DNA of 64,000 bases from positions 62,001 through 126,000 of the forward strand of contig NZ_JPME01000018.1 in NCBI RefSeq assembly GCF_000732605.1, read 5' to 3'. This document shows positions 19,418 through 29,169 of the stretch, one piece after another. The notes beneath the pieces were generated by a model. That model saw nothing but the letters and a program-made list of their open reading frames with translations, did no database searches and was not told where the DNA came from. This stretch comes from Lacrimispora celerecrescens. Lineage in GTDB: Bacteria > Bacillota > Clostridia > Lachnospirales > Lachnospiraceae. The translations under genes and the position numbers were made by a program. Within the stretch, counting starts at the first letter, position 1. Each line of letters begins with the position of its first letter.

Positions 19418-21871
19418 TTATAGATGCAAAATCTCTTTATGATTAATTAACCATTCACGAATTTCGTTTACATACTCCTCCCATCGTTCATGCTCAGCCA
19501 CCAAATTTATAATTTTATCTAGAATTAGCTCTTCACTTTTACCTATTCTAACTACCAAGTTATCTAGCCATTGATGGCTATTTGATACGGCTTTCTGTTT
19601 TCTAGCTACTTTTACAATCTCCTCATTGTCCTGCATCTCAATAAGCATATCAAAAATGTGTTTCTCTGGTTCTGTCTTTTCAGGAAGTATGAGTTGACGT
19701 ATTAACGCAGCTGCCATATTCACCTTATCCTCATGATCTTTTTCTGTACCAGAAAGTACTCTTTTTACTGCATCTAATTTTTCACCTTGACTTCTATAGA
19801 CATCACCATCTAACAGAATCAAAATATCTCTTGTATTTTCTTTCTGCAATATTAAACTTGCAGCTAAAACAAATGCATTACTAGCCGACCCTATTTTTAC
19901 AACCTTTACAGCTCTTGATATTCCTAAAGACCCCGCGACAACATTTACTATTGTCTCTGCCAGTATATCCTCAACATATATTCTTATTATTTTATTGACA
20001 TCCTCACTCAGCTCATATACTATATCCTGATTGATTTTATCATACACCATTGTTTTTTCTTCCAATGGATCTAGATAACGAATATCTACTATATCTTGAA
20101 ATTTTCTCACCTCCATTGAATGTGTTGTAAAAATAATTTGCAGATTCTTCTTTATTGCGATATCCGATAATTTTTTTATCAATCTTTTCAAAGCTAATAC
20201 ATGTAATAAGAGGTCAATTTCATCAATTAAAATCACCGAATATGCATTTGCTGTATATACTGTTTTTAAAATCTTTAATACTCTTTGTTCTCCTGCCCCC
20301 ATACTTAAAGATGAATATCGCATATTATCTTTTGTATGTACACCGATTAACTCTTTTTTCTTCGTTTTATGATAATTAAGATTATCATAATTTTTATTCA
20401 GAATATAAGCTGCTGACTCAATTATCTTACACGAAACTTTATCATCCGCAAGAATCGTATTATAATCAATATATGAAGTCTGTTGCTCCTTCTCTATCTC
20501 TGGTATACATGTTTCAATGCCAATATAATATGCGTCTCTTTTCGGCCTATCAGAATACCGTGGTGCCCACCTATCAGTATTTTTTCTATATTCTCTCGTT
20601 ATTTCTTTTTGCAAATTTTCATCCCAGTACGTAATTGAAAATTTACTATTTTTCCAGCTTGAATCAGGATTAGGGGTAAAGAAAAAAGAAAATTTATGGT
20701 TTTCTCCTAATTTATATGGTCCGTAAACACATGCTAAAGCATGCAAAATCGTAGATTTACCCGAGCCATTAACCCCCATAATTGCTGTCAAGTTTTTATC
20801 TAAAGAAATATCTAAATTCTTTAATCCTTTTAAACTATCAACATGCATACTTAAAATCTTATGTTTCGGATAAATAATATCATCGGATAAATTATTGGGA
20901 AGTTTTGAATCCTTAGTTTTTTCTCTTTTTTGATTTTTCATATCATTAACTTTGCTATGTACAGATAAACCATTTTGCAGATATTTTTTCAAAGCCAATG
21001 CTATTTCATAGCATACAAAAACATTAGAAGCATATGCTATTTTCCTATACATATCTTGTTTATTAGTACACTTATTATAATTGTACTTTTTTAACCCTTT
21101 TATATGAGCACATTCATTATGTGTAAATCTTCTTAATCCAATAGAATCCATTAAATACATTTCTCTGAAAAACCCCATATGTACTGAACCTGATTCATAA
21201 AATTTTCTACCCTGTCGTATATAATATTTATCTTTATCCAATTCTATATTGGGGTTAAATGTTATTTTTCTATACCAACTATCAACTGTTACTGACTGCT
21301 CTTGATATATTGTATTTTTATCCTTATTTCCATAAGGGAAGTAAAACTCCTCATCATACAAATCATTCCTGATTCCTACCATATATGATTGTTTGCCGAC
21401 CACCGGAAAACCCGAGAAATCGGCTTCATTTATTATTTGGTATGAAATTGAATATTTACGAAATACTTTCGCTCCTAACATATTCCTAAATTCAGATGAT
21501 TTTTTATTTGTAATCATTATACTCGGAATTTCTAAAACAAAAGCCATAGGAATTTTTTCTAATATAATATCAAATATATAATCATTCTTGTTCTGTTCTT
21601 CCTCCTCTCTTAATTTACCAGCATCTTTAAATGTATTCATAACTAATTTTGCAATAATTAAATCCGTGTTTGGTAAATCCTTTGCTGATATCTTGCTTAT
21701 GTCAGATAGAATAAACCTACTGTTTTTAATTGTTTGACTATATATTTCTCTACATATAGGGTCTGTATCAACAGCACAAACCACCTCATAGTCCGCCTCT
21801 TGAAACCCTAATGCTCTGCCTCCTATACCAGTTAACAAATCAACAATTGTTAATTTTTTTGAAATCTTCAT
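19418..21871 (-). CDS. Inactive C5-cytosine methyltransferase-like domain fused to OLD-type ATPase-TOPRIM
   Basis: 817 residues, start supported by AGGAG at 8 bases. Residues 1-300 have the architecture of a DNA (cytosine-5) methyltransferase: SAM motif VDLLTGIGGRALGF (10-23), acidic CAVDTDP (32-38), FVLEIPS at the ENV motif (111-117), GIRND and a motif-IX-like THNECAHIKGL (250-260). The catalytic Pro-Cys loop is replaced by LIIAKLVMNTF (71-81) and ENV by EIP, so catalysis should be lost. Residues ~338-600 are an ABC/OLD ATPase: MGVNGSGKST (365-374), SLSMGAGEQR (521-530), VILIDEID (546-553), FTTHS (581-585). A TOPRIM follows, with YVEDILAE (632-639, Glu634) and LLDGD (687-691). OLD proteins are DNA nucleases used in anti-phage defence. 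The dead methylase domain may sense DNA or SAM. Confidence 0.8.
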   Translation of the reverse strand: MKISKKLTIVDLLTGIGGRALGFQEADYEVVCAVDTDPICREIYSQTIKNSRFILSDISKISAKDLPNTDLIIAKLVMNTFKDAGKLREEEEQNKNDYIFDIILEKIPMAFVLEIPSIMITNKKSSEFRNMLGAKVFRKYSISYQIINEADFSGFPVVGKQSYMVGIRNDLYDEEFYFPYGNKDKNTIYQEQSVTVDSWYRKITFNPNIELDKDKYYIRQGRKFYESGSVHMGFFREMYLMDSIGLRRFTHNECAHIKGLKKYNYNKCTNKQDMYRKIAYASNVFVCYEIALALKKYLQNGLSVHSKVNDMKNQKREKTKDSKLPNNLSDDIIYPKHKILSMHVDSLKGLKNLDISLDKNLTAIMGVNGSGKSTILHALACVYGPYKLGENHKFSFFFTPNPDSSWKNSKFSITYWDENLQKEITREYRKNTDRWAPRYSDRPKRDAYYIGIETCIPEIEKEQQTSYIDYNTILADDKVSCKIIESAAYILNKNYDNLNYHKTKKKELIGVHTKDNMRYSSLSMGAGEQRVLKILKTVYTANAYSVILIDEIDLLLHVLALKRLIKKLSDIAIKKNLQIIFTTHSMEVRKFQDIVDIRYLDPLEEKTMVYDKINQDIVYELSEDVNKIIRIYVEDILAETIVNVVAGSLGISRAVKVVKIGSASNAFVLAASLILQKENTRDILILLDGDVYRSQGEKLDAVKRVLSGTEKDHEDKVNMAAALIRQLILPEKTEPEKHIFDMLIEMQDNEEIVKVARKQKAVSNSHQWLDNLVVRIGKSEELILDKIINLVAEHERWEEYVNEIREWLINHKEILHL

Positions 21872-21950
21872 CTTATGTGCTCCTGTCTATTGCAGAAATA
21901 CCCGAAATCCACAAACTATAATATTTATTTCAAGTTGTGATCTAAAACAC

Positions 21951-22242
21951 CTATTTATCCGTTTTCTGTATAGAATCATCCAGACTTTCCTTAATTGATA
22001 TGTAGCCCAACTGTTTTAATGTATAAAGATATTTATCAACCATTGTAGTATGGTGTGTGTTTCTATATACTACTTTACAAATATCTGCACGGAATTGTTC
22101 TACAACACAGATTCTCTGATTTAGCAATCAGACCAAATATACAGTTATATGTATCAAAGAGTAACTGACGATACTTTCCTGTTGAGTTATCCTTTTGGCT
22201 TCGCAATTATGCCAGCTTCCTATCTTTGTCTTCCTGTTTCAT
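21951..22242 (-). pseudogene. Small decayed gene of unknown family
   Basis: An ATG at 22242 has a good GGAGG RBS and reads MKQEDKDRKLA before a TAA. The same frame continues as KYRQLLFDTYNCIFGLI, and after a further frame change the text VEQFRADICKVVY, NTHHTTMVDKYLYTL and LGYISIKESLDD runs to the stop at 21951. The three pieces form a plausible ~90-residue helical protein with at least two lesions. Such small proteins are common on Clostridia integrative elements. I cannot name it. Confidence 0.45.
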
Positions 22243-23555
22243 AAATCTACCCTCCTCATCATATTATATAATCATTATACAATACTGGAATAGTTAAATA
22301 CAACTCGAATAAAATACATTATCAATATTTGTTATCATACTAAATTTGAAATATGCACTTTTTCTAAAGTAAACGCATCACCAACACATCAGTCGTTACT
22401 TACTCAATTAAAAATTATGATTCACTCCCAATACAAAATCCCCAGAACTTCTGATATCTTTTGTATAAAAAGTGATTTCCTATTACAACATATTTCTAAA
22501 TTCTAATCATAATAATCCATCTGCTGAATCATCACAATTTTGACCGAAACTGCATCTCAAGTCTGATGGTTTGAAACTTAGTCATCTGCATTTCGATATA
22601 TTCTTTCTATCTCTCTATTTTATTCTCAATCTATAAAGGTTTAACTGAGAAGTTTTGCGACTGCCTCATTTACGACTACCGTTCCTTTTAATTAAAAGCA
22701 TCCCATTAAGTTCCTTGTCACCTGTTATTAGATGCATAGAGCGGTACCTTAAACCGCATACTCATCAAATTTATATTAGCCAGTATAGGTACGCTCTACC
22801 TATTACAGGCTCAGTCGAAATCGGCCGATTTCAGAGATTTAATCTAACAAGTCAAGCCCATAAAAAACTCGTGCATCAACAAATGAGTTACCATTCACGA
22901 CGCTTTCTTATTTCTGAGTACAACCACTCACTTTATATATTTCAGCTATCTATAAATAAAAAAGAGGCCTTTCCTTCATTTTATTCAAATAAAAAATGAA
23001 GAGCATAACCTCTTTGAATTGTTATCATTATTCTGTTTTTATATCTTTCCAATTACTTTCAATTATGTTTCCGGCATCTGCCTGACATACATACCAACTT
23101 CATCTAACTTCATACCACACAATAATTTCATCAGTGTTTCCTAAGATAACACTGGTGCGTTACCCCCTCTAAAATTGAAATGAGCTGGCGGTCCTATATT
23201 AAAGGAGACCTGATTTGCATCACAGAACTACAGGCATTTTCCATCTACGATGCATTCAGATGGAATCACGATAAGGCTCATATTCCGCCCTTATCTCCAG
23301 AAAATCCTTTGTATAATCTTATAATAACTTGCCCCTTCGATATCAACCACTCGGTCATCAGAACCGAGATATCTCTCATACAGCAGTTCCATCTCACTTT
23401 GTTTCGAATCCTTTGTTTCACCTTATTTCCTCTTAATATCTATGATAATTGCTTAGGGATCTGTGGAAAGCCGAAAAATCAGAGGTAAAAAACGGCCATT
23501 TGTACACCTTTTGCCTCATTTTTCGCAAAAACACTACATCTTATATTTTTTCTCT
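22243..23555. other. Long gene-poor junction region next to rlmD
   Basis: About 1.3 kb without a convincing gene. It holds a complex hairpin at 22961-23015. A short minus-strand frame ending at 23291 has protein-like text (SEMELLYERYLGSDDRVVD) but no start or RBS and is probably a remnant. The plus-strand frames here are random or antisense to rlmD. The 90 bases directly after the rlmD stop should contain the attachment-site junction. Confidence 0.4.
22961..23015. repeat. Nested inverted repeat (hairpin)
   Basis: The outer arms AAAGAGG and CCTCTTT enclose an inner stem CTTCATTTT / AAAATGAAG. The A- and T-rich flanks would let it act as a terminator in either direction, insulating rlmD from island genes. 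It could also be a small non-autonomous element end. Confidence 0.5.
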
Positions 23556-24926
23556 CTATTCCTTCTCCGGACCACAATACGTCATCAGTATCACCGTCTC
23601 CACATTCGCCGTCGAAGGAAACATATCCATACAACAAACCTTCTCCACCCGATACCCTCTCTCTTGAAGAACAACCAAATCTCTCACCAAACTAGTCGGC
23701 TTACAAGAAACATAAACCATCCTGTCCACGCCAAAATCAATAATCTTCCCCAACGCCTTCGGATGAATCCCATCTCTCGGCGGATCCAAAATAATCAAAT
23801 CCGGCTTATCTTTCAACTCATCAATAATCTTAAGTACATCCCCGTCAATAAATTCACAATTCTCAAGGCCATTCAGACCTGCATTCTCTCTCGCCGCTTC
23901 CACCGCCTCTTTAACGATTTCAACGCCCACAACCTTTTTGGCCACCGGAGCAATGATCTGAGCAATGGTACCCGTTCCGCTATATAAATCAAAGACAACC
24001 TTATCCTTAGTCTCCCCCACATATCCTCTGACTGTCTCATACAATACTTCCGCCCCAAGGGAATTGGTCTGGAAGAAAGAAAACGGGGAAATTTTGAACT
24101 TCAGCCCTAAAAGCTCCTCATAAAAATAATCCTGTCCATATAAAATATCGGTCCTGTCACTCTTAACCACATCTGCCAGACTATCGTTTAAAATATGAAG
24201 AATGCCCACAATCTTCCCATTTAACGAAAGTCCCAGCAACAGATCTGTCAGTGGCTTCAAATCCACCTCTTCCTGTGTCGTGGTAACCAGGGCTACCAGG
24301 ATCTCACCGGTCTTAACAGCCCGGCGCACCAAAAGATGACGCAGATATCCCGTATGCTGCATCTTCTTATAAAAACCGGTTCCCAATTGTTCGAAATACT
24401 CCTTAACCGTCTTCAGGATGTCACAAAAATCCGGATTGACTATCTTACATTCCGTAGTAGTCACCACGTCATAAAAACTTCCCCTTTTATGCATTCCCAA
24501 AGCCAAGGGGCCATCCTTATATTCATCCCCAAAGGAGAACTCCATTTTATTCCGGTATTCCGCTTCCACAGGGCTTGGCCGAATTCCCTCAAATTCATAA
24601 TCTTCACAAACTCCGTCTATAAGATCCTTTACCTGCTGCTCTTTGATCTTAAGCTGCTCCGCATAGGGAATTGTCTGATATACACAGCCCCCGCAGCTTC
24701 CAAAATGAGGACATGGATTCTCTGCCGATTCCAGGCTTGAATGCTCCAATACCTCAAGAATCCGCCCCTCACAGCGTCCTCCTCTTTTTTTGTTTATCAT
24801 AACCCGTACCTTCTGGCCGGGAAGTGCATGCTTTATTGTAATCTTCCCTTCCGGAAGTTCAATGACTCCCTTGTCAGGAAAATCAAATCTTCCAATCGTA
24901 CCTTCGTATATCTCGCCCTTTTTCAC
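23556..24926 (-). CDS. rlmD: 23S rRNA (uracil-C5)-methyltransferase RlmD/RumA
   Basis: The start is placed at GTG 24926 (VKKGEIYEG), eight bases after AGGAG; a longer in-frame extension upstream has no RBS. The result is 456 residues: an N-terminal TRAM domain, Fe-S cluster cysteines CPHFGSCGGC with a further Cys in TECKIVNP, a SAM-binding domain (FDLYSGTGTIAQ), LDPPRDG, and the catalytic Cys in YVSCKPTSL. It methylates uracil at C5 in 23S rRNA with SAM. The C-terminus NVETVILM is the conserved end of the family. The 3' ends of rumA-type genes are documented integration sites of ICEs in streptococci. Here accessory DNA begins right after the stop, and the core is repeated downstream. Confidence 0.93.
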   Translation of the reverse strand: MKKGEIYEGTIGRFDFPDKGVIELPEGKITIKHALPGQKVRVMINKKRGGRCEGRILEVLEHSSLESAENPCPHFGSCGGCVYQTIPYAEQLKIKEQQVKDLIDGVCEDYEFEGIRPSPVEAEYRNKMEFSFGDEYKDGPLALGMHKRGSFYDVVTTTECKIVNPDFCDILKTVKEYFEQLGTGFYKKMQHTGYLRHLLVRRAVKTGEILVALVTTTQEEVDLKPLTDLLLGLSLNGKIVGILHILNDSLADVVKSDRTDILYGQDYFYEELLGLKFKISPFSFFQTNSLGAEVLYETVRGYVGETKDKVVFDLYSGTGTIAQIIAPVAKKVVGVEIVKEAVEAARENAGLNGLENCEFIDGDVLKIIDELKDKPDLIILDPPRDGIHPKALGKIIDFGVDRMVYVSCKPTSLVRDLVVLQERGYRVEKVCCMDMFPSTANVETVILMTYCGPEKE

Positions 24927-25044
24927 TATACGTGCTCCTCTTCTATCTTTATTTCTGCAAGCGATGAGCCGAGTGCAGGAATTTTTCCATTCCCGCATCT
25001 GGCAAATGCTGCAGGCTATATAATTTTTTCAATTTCAATCGAGC

Positions 25045-25077
25045 AAAAAAGCGTGTCTCACTGTCTGAGGCACGCTC
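25045..25077 (-). terminator. Rho-independent terminator after the small membrane protein gene
   Basis: Stem AGCGTGTCTC / GAGGCACGCT with one mismatch, loop ACTGTCT or similar. On the minus strand a run of six T follows. It ends transcripts of the gene at 25097-25390. Confidence 0.8.
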
Positions 25078-25096
25078 TCTCTTTATAATGCCGATC

Positions 25097-25390
25097 CTAC
25101 TCTTCAGAACCTTCGCCCGGTTTATCATCTTCAAAGAAATCATCGTCGAAATCATCATCAAAATCGTCTTCGAAATCTTCTAAATAGTCCGGTGTGAAGA
25201 AACGGTATACGGTATAGGCAATTCCTGCCACCGCCGCCACTGCACCTATGATAGCCAGTATCCAGAGGATACAGTTTTTCTTCTTTTCTTCCTGTTCCCT
25301 TCTATGAAGCAATTCATTCACTCTGCTTGAGTTCATAAGATCTTCCAGCTTACTCATGGCTTCTTTACTCATTGCATCAAATCTGTTCAT
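25097..25390 (-). CDS. Small single-pass membrane protein
   Basis: 97 residues. A charged N-terminal helix (SKEAMSKLEDLMNSSRVNEL) is followed by one membrane segment (CILWILAIIGAVAAVAGIAY, about residues 40-59) and a very acidic tail of Asp/Phe repeats (DDFDDDFDDDFFEDD). No signal peptide or catalytic motif. The acidic tail likely faces the cytoplasm or binds cations. It sits between pcrA and rlmD and has its own terminator. Family not recognised with confidence. Confidence 0.7.
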   Translation of the reverse strand: MNRFDAMSKEAMSKLEDLMNSSRVNELLHRREQEEKKKNCILWILAIIGAVAAVAGIAYTVYRFFTPDYLEDFEDDFDDDFDDDFFEDDKPGEGSEE

Positions 25391-25433
25391 AACTCCACGT
25401 CCTTTCTGAGAGCCTTGCTATTTTATGCCCATT

Positions 25434-25500
25434 ATTCAGGGCTGAACCCACCACACTTTATTGGGTGTAAAGGTATGCCTGTAGGGCATCTCCTTCATAT
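25434..25500. repeat. Single intergenic hairpin repeat related to the 28-kb tandem units
   Basis: Contains GCCC...GGGC arms and TAAAGGTATGCCTGTAGGGC, which matches the TAAAGGTATACCTGTAAGG part of the three 52-bp units at 27919-28074. An extra small hairpin (ACCCA...TGGGT) is inserted. It lies between pcrA and the small membrane protein gene, so it is probably a mobile or structural intergenic repeat, not coding. Confidence 0.6.
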
Positions 25501-25607
25501 TTTCCGGCTAAGTTTTAGTCTCTCTGCCTGTCGCAGTTATTATACCATTATATTGATTCTTTTACTATCATTTTTGCTTTTTTTTTAATAAATTATGTAT
25601 TTTTAGA

Positions 25608-27896
25608 TCAAACTCGTACAAGTTTCAGCTTTGCAAAGGAAGCAAACATTTTTTTGACGCCTGCCTGATCAAACTGAACTGTGACTTCAAAATCCCTTCC
25701 GCCGTCCTTGATCTCCAATACTTCGCCTTCCCCAAATTTCACATGGCTGACCCGGTCCCCTTCTTTATAGTTTAAAGAAGCTGATTTTTCTACAGTAAAT
25801 GCTTTACCAAAACCAGGTGTCGATACAGGCGCTGAAGTTTTTGATGCATAGGAGTTGTTTCCGGGCCCAAAGCTGCTGACACCTGACGTCCTGCCGGATG
25901 ACTTCGGTTTTCCCCATGGCAGGCCGCTGTCATCGTAATCAAGCGTACGCGCAGCAGACAGTCTTGGCTCCAGCTTATTTGAATCCAAAAGCGTATCAGG
26001 AATTTCATCTATGAATCGGCTGACTTTGGAATATCTGGTTTCTCCATTGACCATTCGTTGTCTCGCCGCCGTCATCATCAGGAAATCCCGAGCTCTGGTG
26101 ATTCCCACATAGCAAAGTCTGCGTTCTTCTTCCACATCTTCCTTATCATCTGAAGAAATGGACATCATGCTTGGGAACAGTCCGTCTTCCATGCCGCTTA
26201 AATACACTCTTGGAAACTCAAGCCCCTTGGCGCTGTGCAAGGTCATAAGGGTTACTCTGTTTTCAGAATCATCCATTCGGTCCACATCGGCTACCAAAGC
26301 CACCTCTTCCAAGAATTCACTTAAATTAGGATGCTCATGCTCCCCTTCAAAGCTAACCGCCTTATTGATCAACTCTTCTATATTTTCCAGACGTGTCTGG
26401 TACTCAATTTCACCTTCTGCTTCTAATTCCTTCTGATAACCGGTTTCATCCAGGACATCTTCGATCAGTTCATGGATCGAATACGTCTCTTCTTCAAGCC
26501 TTTTCCGGAAGTCCTCGATCAGTTCTGTAAACTTGAGAACTTTCTCCGCTGTTTTTCCAAGTCCCGGCACAGCCTTTGCGCGGCAAAAAGCATCATAAAC
26601 GGAAAATCCATGTTCAGAAGCAAACGCCTGCACTTTTCCCAGGCTGGTCGCTCCAATTCCCCTTTTGGGCACATTGATGATTCTTAAAGAGGCTAAATCA
26701 TCTTGTGCGTTGGCAATGGTCTTTAAATAGGACAGTACATCCTTGATTTCTTTTCTCTGATAGAAATTAACGCCTCCCACCATACGGTACGGAACATTAT
26801 GTTGAAGACATTTTTCTTCAATCAGACGGGACTGGGCATTGGTCCTGTAAAGGACCGCGCAGTCCTGGTAGTCAGAAGAGCTGTTTAAAATATCACGGAC
26901 AATGGCATCTGCCTCTTCCGAAGCGTTATCAAACTGCTTAAACTGTACCAGAGGGCCTTCCTCATTGGCGGTCCACAGGGTTTTATCCTTTCGTCCCCGG
27001 TTATGGCGTATCACCTCATTGGCTGCATTTAAAATGCTCTGGCTGGACCGGTAGTTCTGTTCCAGCTTAATAACCTTAGCCCCAGGATAAGCCTTTTCAA
27101 AGTTTAAGATATTTTCAATGTTAGCGCCGCGGAATTTATAGATGGACTGGTCGTCATCTCCCACAACACAAAGATTCCTGTATTTTCCTGCCAGCAGGCT
27201 TATGAGCTTAAACTGGGCCGTATTGGTATCCTGATACTCATCCACCATAATGTATTTAAAACGTTCCTGATAATAATCCAGGATTTCCGGATTATTCTGG
27301 AATAGCTGTACGGTTTTCATGATTAAATCATCAAAGTCCAGTGCATTGTTCTTTTTAAGCTGACTTTGATATTCTTTGTAAATCTGCGCCACTTTTTTCT
27401 GCCTGAAATCACCGCCGGCATTCAGTTCAAACTCCACGGCTGTCACAAGCTCGTTCTTTGCTGTGGAAATAAATCCTAGCATCGCCCGGTCCTTATAGAT
27501 CTTCGGATCCATATCAAGGCCCTTTAGTACATGGCGCATTAGAGTTTTCTGGTCATCCGAATCATATATAGTAAAATTCGTTGTATAACCAAGGCTTTCA
27601 ATGTGCCGCCTGAGAATGCGCACACAGGATGAATGAAAGGTGGATACCCAGATACTGTCCGCACCAAAGCCCACCAGGCGATCCACACGCTCCCTCATCT
27701 CACCAGCCGCTTTATTGGTAAAAGTGATGGCCAGGATATTCCATGGATTGATGCTTTTCTCTTCTATTAAATAGGCAATGCGGTGTGTAAGAACCCTGGT
27801 CTTACCAGACCCGGCTCCTGCCAGCACAAGAAGCGGTCCGTCCGTATGGAGTACCGCTTCCTTTTGCATTGGATTCAATGTATCATAAATACTCAT
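25608..27896 (-). CDS. pcrA: ATP-dependent DNA helicase PcrA
   Basis: 762 residues, the usual PcrA/UvrD length. The full SF1A motif series is visible: LVLAGAGSGKTRVL (Walker A, residues 22-35), ITFTNKAAGEM, VDEYQDTN (motif II), VGDDDQSIYKFRGA (III), LEQNYRSS (IV), TLHSAKGLEFPRVYL (V) and VGITRARDFL (VI). The C-terminal ~60 residues form the Tudor-like RNA-polymerase-binding domain (KEGDRVSHVKFGEGEVLEI). It unwinds DNA in repair and clears RNA polymerase or RecA. Flanked by hairpin repeats on both sides. Confidence 0.96.
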   Translation of the reverse strand: MSIYDTLNPMQKEAVLHTDGPLLVLAGAGSGKTRVLTHRIAYLIEEKSINPWNILAITFTNKAAGEMRERVDRLVGFGADSIWVSTFHSSCVRILRRHIESLGYTTNFTIYDSDDQKTLMRHVLKGLDMDPKIYKDRAMLGFISTAKNELVTAVEFELNAGGDFRQKKVAQIYKEYQSQLKKNNALDFDDLIMKTVQLFQNNPEILDYYQERFKYIMVDEYQDTNTAQFKLISLLAGKYRNLCVVGDDDQSIYKFRGANIENILNFEKAYPGAKVIKLEQNYRSSQSILNAANEVIRHNRGRKDKTLWTANEEGPLVQFKQFDNASEEADAIVRDILNSSSDYQDCAVLYRTNAQSRLIEEKCLQHNVPYRMVGGVNFYQRKEIKDVLSYLKTIANAQDDLASLRIINVPKRGIGATSLGKVQAFASEHGFSVYDAFCRAKAVPGLGKTAEKVLKFTELIEDFRKRLEEETYSIHELIEDVLDETGYQKELEAEGEIEYQTRLENIEELINKAVSFEGEHEHPNLSEFLEEVALVADVDRMDDSENRVTLMTLHSAKGLEFPRVYLSGMEDGLFPSMMSISSDDKEDVEEERRLCYVGITRARDFLMMTAARQRMVNGETRYSKVSRFIDEIPDTLLDSNKLEPRLSAARTLDYDDSGLPWGKPKSSGRTSGVSSFGPGNNSYASKTSAPVSTPGFGKAFTVEKSASLNYKEGDRVSHVKFGEGEVLEIKDGGRDFEVTVQFDQAGVKKMFASFAKLKLVRV

Positions 27897-27918
27897 ATAT
27901 TATACCGTACTTTCCTTT

Positions 27919-28074
27919 CCTCTTTACTGCCCTTCTTTTCAGGGCATAAAGGTATACCTGTAAGGTGTTTCCTCTTTACTGCCCATCTTTCCAGGGCATA
28001 AAGGTATACCTGTAAGGTGTTTCCTCTTTACTGCCCATCTTCCCAGGGCATAAAGGTATGCCTGTAAAGCGTTT
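27919..28074. repeat. Three tandem 52-bp units with internal hairpins
   Basis: Units start at 27919, 27971 and 28023 with CCTCTTTACTGCCC. Each contains GCCC...GGGC arms and a near or exact palindrome AGGTATACCT, then CTGTAAGGTGTTT. The third unit has drifted (GGTATGCCTGTAAAGCG). They occupy the gap between the patatin gene and pcrA. A relative at 25434-25500 lies on the other side of pcrA. Confidence 0.9.
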
Positions 28075-28086
28075 CATCTTTCATGC

Positions 28087-28947
28087 TTACTCTTCAATCC
28101 CCAAATACTTTTTTAGTTCCCCCATATGTTCTTCCGCCAGACGCCGCCCATCCCCGTACAGGGCCTCCAGCTTTCGTTTATCTTTTTCAGTTCTCTGTAC
28201 TGTAACGTGCTTATCCGGACGAATAACATAGATTCTTCCCTCTTCTTCCAAACGGTCAATCTCTTCTTGCATCCGGTTATACCGGTCCGGGACCTCATTT
28301 AACGCCTTCAAAAACTCAGGCAGAGGGGCAAAATAGCGTTCATACCCTTTTTTTGTCCATTTATCAAGCGGAGGTTTCCGATATCCGTGCTCCCTGGTGA
28401 GTATCACAACGATCTTATCATATCCCAGATCAATAGCTCTCTGATATGCAATGGACATGGAGCAACCCCCATCCAGATATTTTTTCCCTTTTACAGGGAT
28501 CATGCTGGATAAAACAGGGAGACTGCTGGAAGCCTTGACAGCACCAATAAAATCATCGCAGGAACTCTTTTCAAAATATTCCGGTTTTCCTGTTTTACAG
28601 CGGGTGGCAACCACCTCAAAGGTCTGCTGGGACTTCCCAAAAGTATCATAATCAAAGGGAACCAATGTATCGCACAATTCCCCAAACAGGAAATCAAAAT
28701 TAAAAATGGAGCGGTTTTTTACCATATTCCGAAAGCTTAAAAACCGTTTATCATTGACGTAATCCAAATCCACTTTAATGGTACGGCCGATCTGTTTGCT
28801 TACATAGCTCATGCCGCACATAGAACCGGCTGATACTCCGTTCACATAGGACATCTCAATTCCCTGTTCCATGAATACATCCAAAACCCCGGCCGTAAAT
28901 ACGCCCCTTAGGGAACCCCCTTCTAAAACCAATGCTCCTTCTGTCAT
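28087..28947 (-). CDS. Patatin-like phospholipase
   Basis: 286 residues with the patatin serine-aspartate dyad: oxyanion-hole LEGGSLRGVFTAG (8-20), nucleophile GVSAGSM (38-44, Ser40) and the Asp in KKYLDGGCSM (near residue 158). The C-terminal third (EEIDRLEEEGRIYVIRPDK) is typical of the bacterial YjjU-like branch. These enzymes hydrolyse acyl esters of phospholipids; the substrate here is unknown. No signal peptide, so it is cytoplasmic or peripheral. GAGGTG serves as RBS. It appears to be a single gene between the tandem repeats and the ABC exporter. Confidence 0.9.
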   Translation of the reverse strand: MTEGALVLEGGSLRGVFTAGVLDVFMEQGIEMSYVNGVSAGSMCGMSYVSKQIGRTIKVDLDYVNDKRFLSFRNMVKNRSIFNFDFLFGELCDTLVPFDYDTFGKSQQTFEVVATRCKTGKPEYFEKSSCDDFIGAVKASSSLPVLSSMIPVKGKKYLDGGCSMSIAYQRAIDLGYDKIVVILTREHGYRKPPLDKWTKKGYERYFAPLPEFLKALNEVPDRYNRMQEEIDRLEEEGRIYVIRPDKHVTVQRTEKDKRKLEALYGDGRRLAEEHMGELKKYLGIEE

Positions 28948-29169
28948 CTTATATCACCTCGCCTTCTATTCTATTGCATTTCCACCGTCCGGTCAATCTT
29001 TTTTCCAATCCATGGCTTATTTGAAAGCTCATGGCATAAATCAGCACGCCCCACTTTGTGGTATATTTGCCCCTAATTCAGCTGGTGCAGTGAACTGCAA
29101 TGCCTTCAATTGGAACAAAATTCCCACAAAGTATGCGTGCGTCTTTGAATAACAGTTTTATGACACTCC

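Noticed and set aside
22655-22999. 114-codon plus-strand frame
   Set aside because: No RBS, biased composition (His, Ile, Tyr) and overlap with a structured inverted repeat; no protein family pattern.
23463-23987. 174-codon plus-strand frame opposite rlmD
   Set aside because: Antisense shadow of the conserved rlmD 3' half with an Arg/His/Asn-rich composition.
27919-28074. CRISPR array
   Set aside because: The three units are contiguous with no spacers between them; the sequence repeats completely every 52 bases. No cas genes are near.
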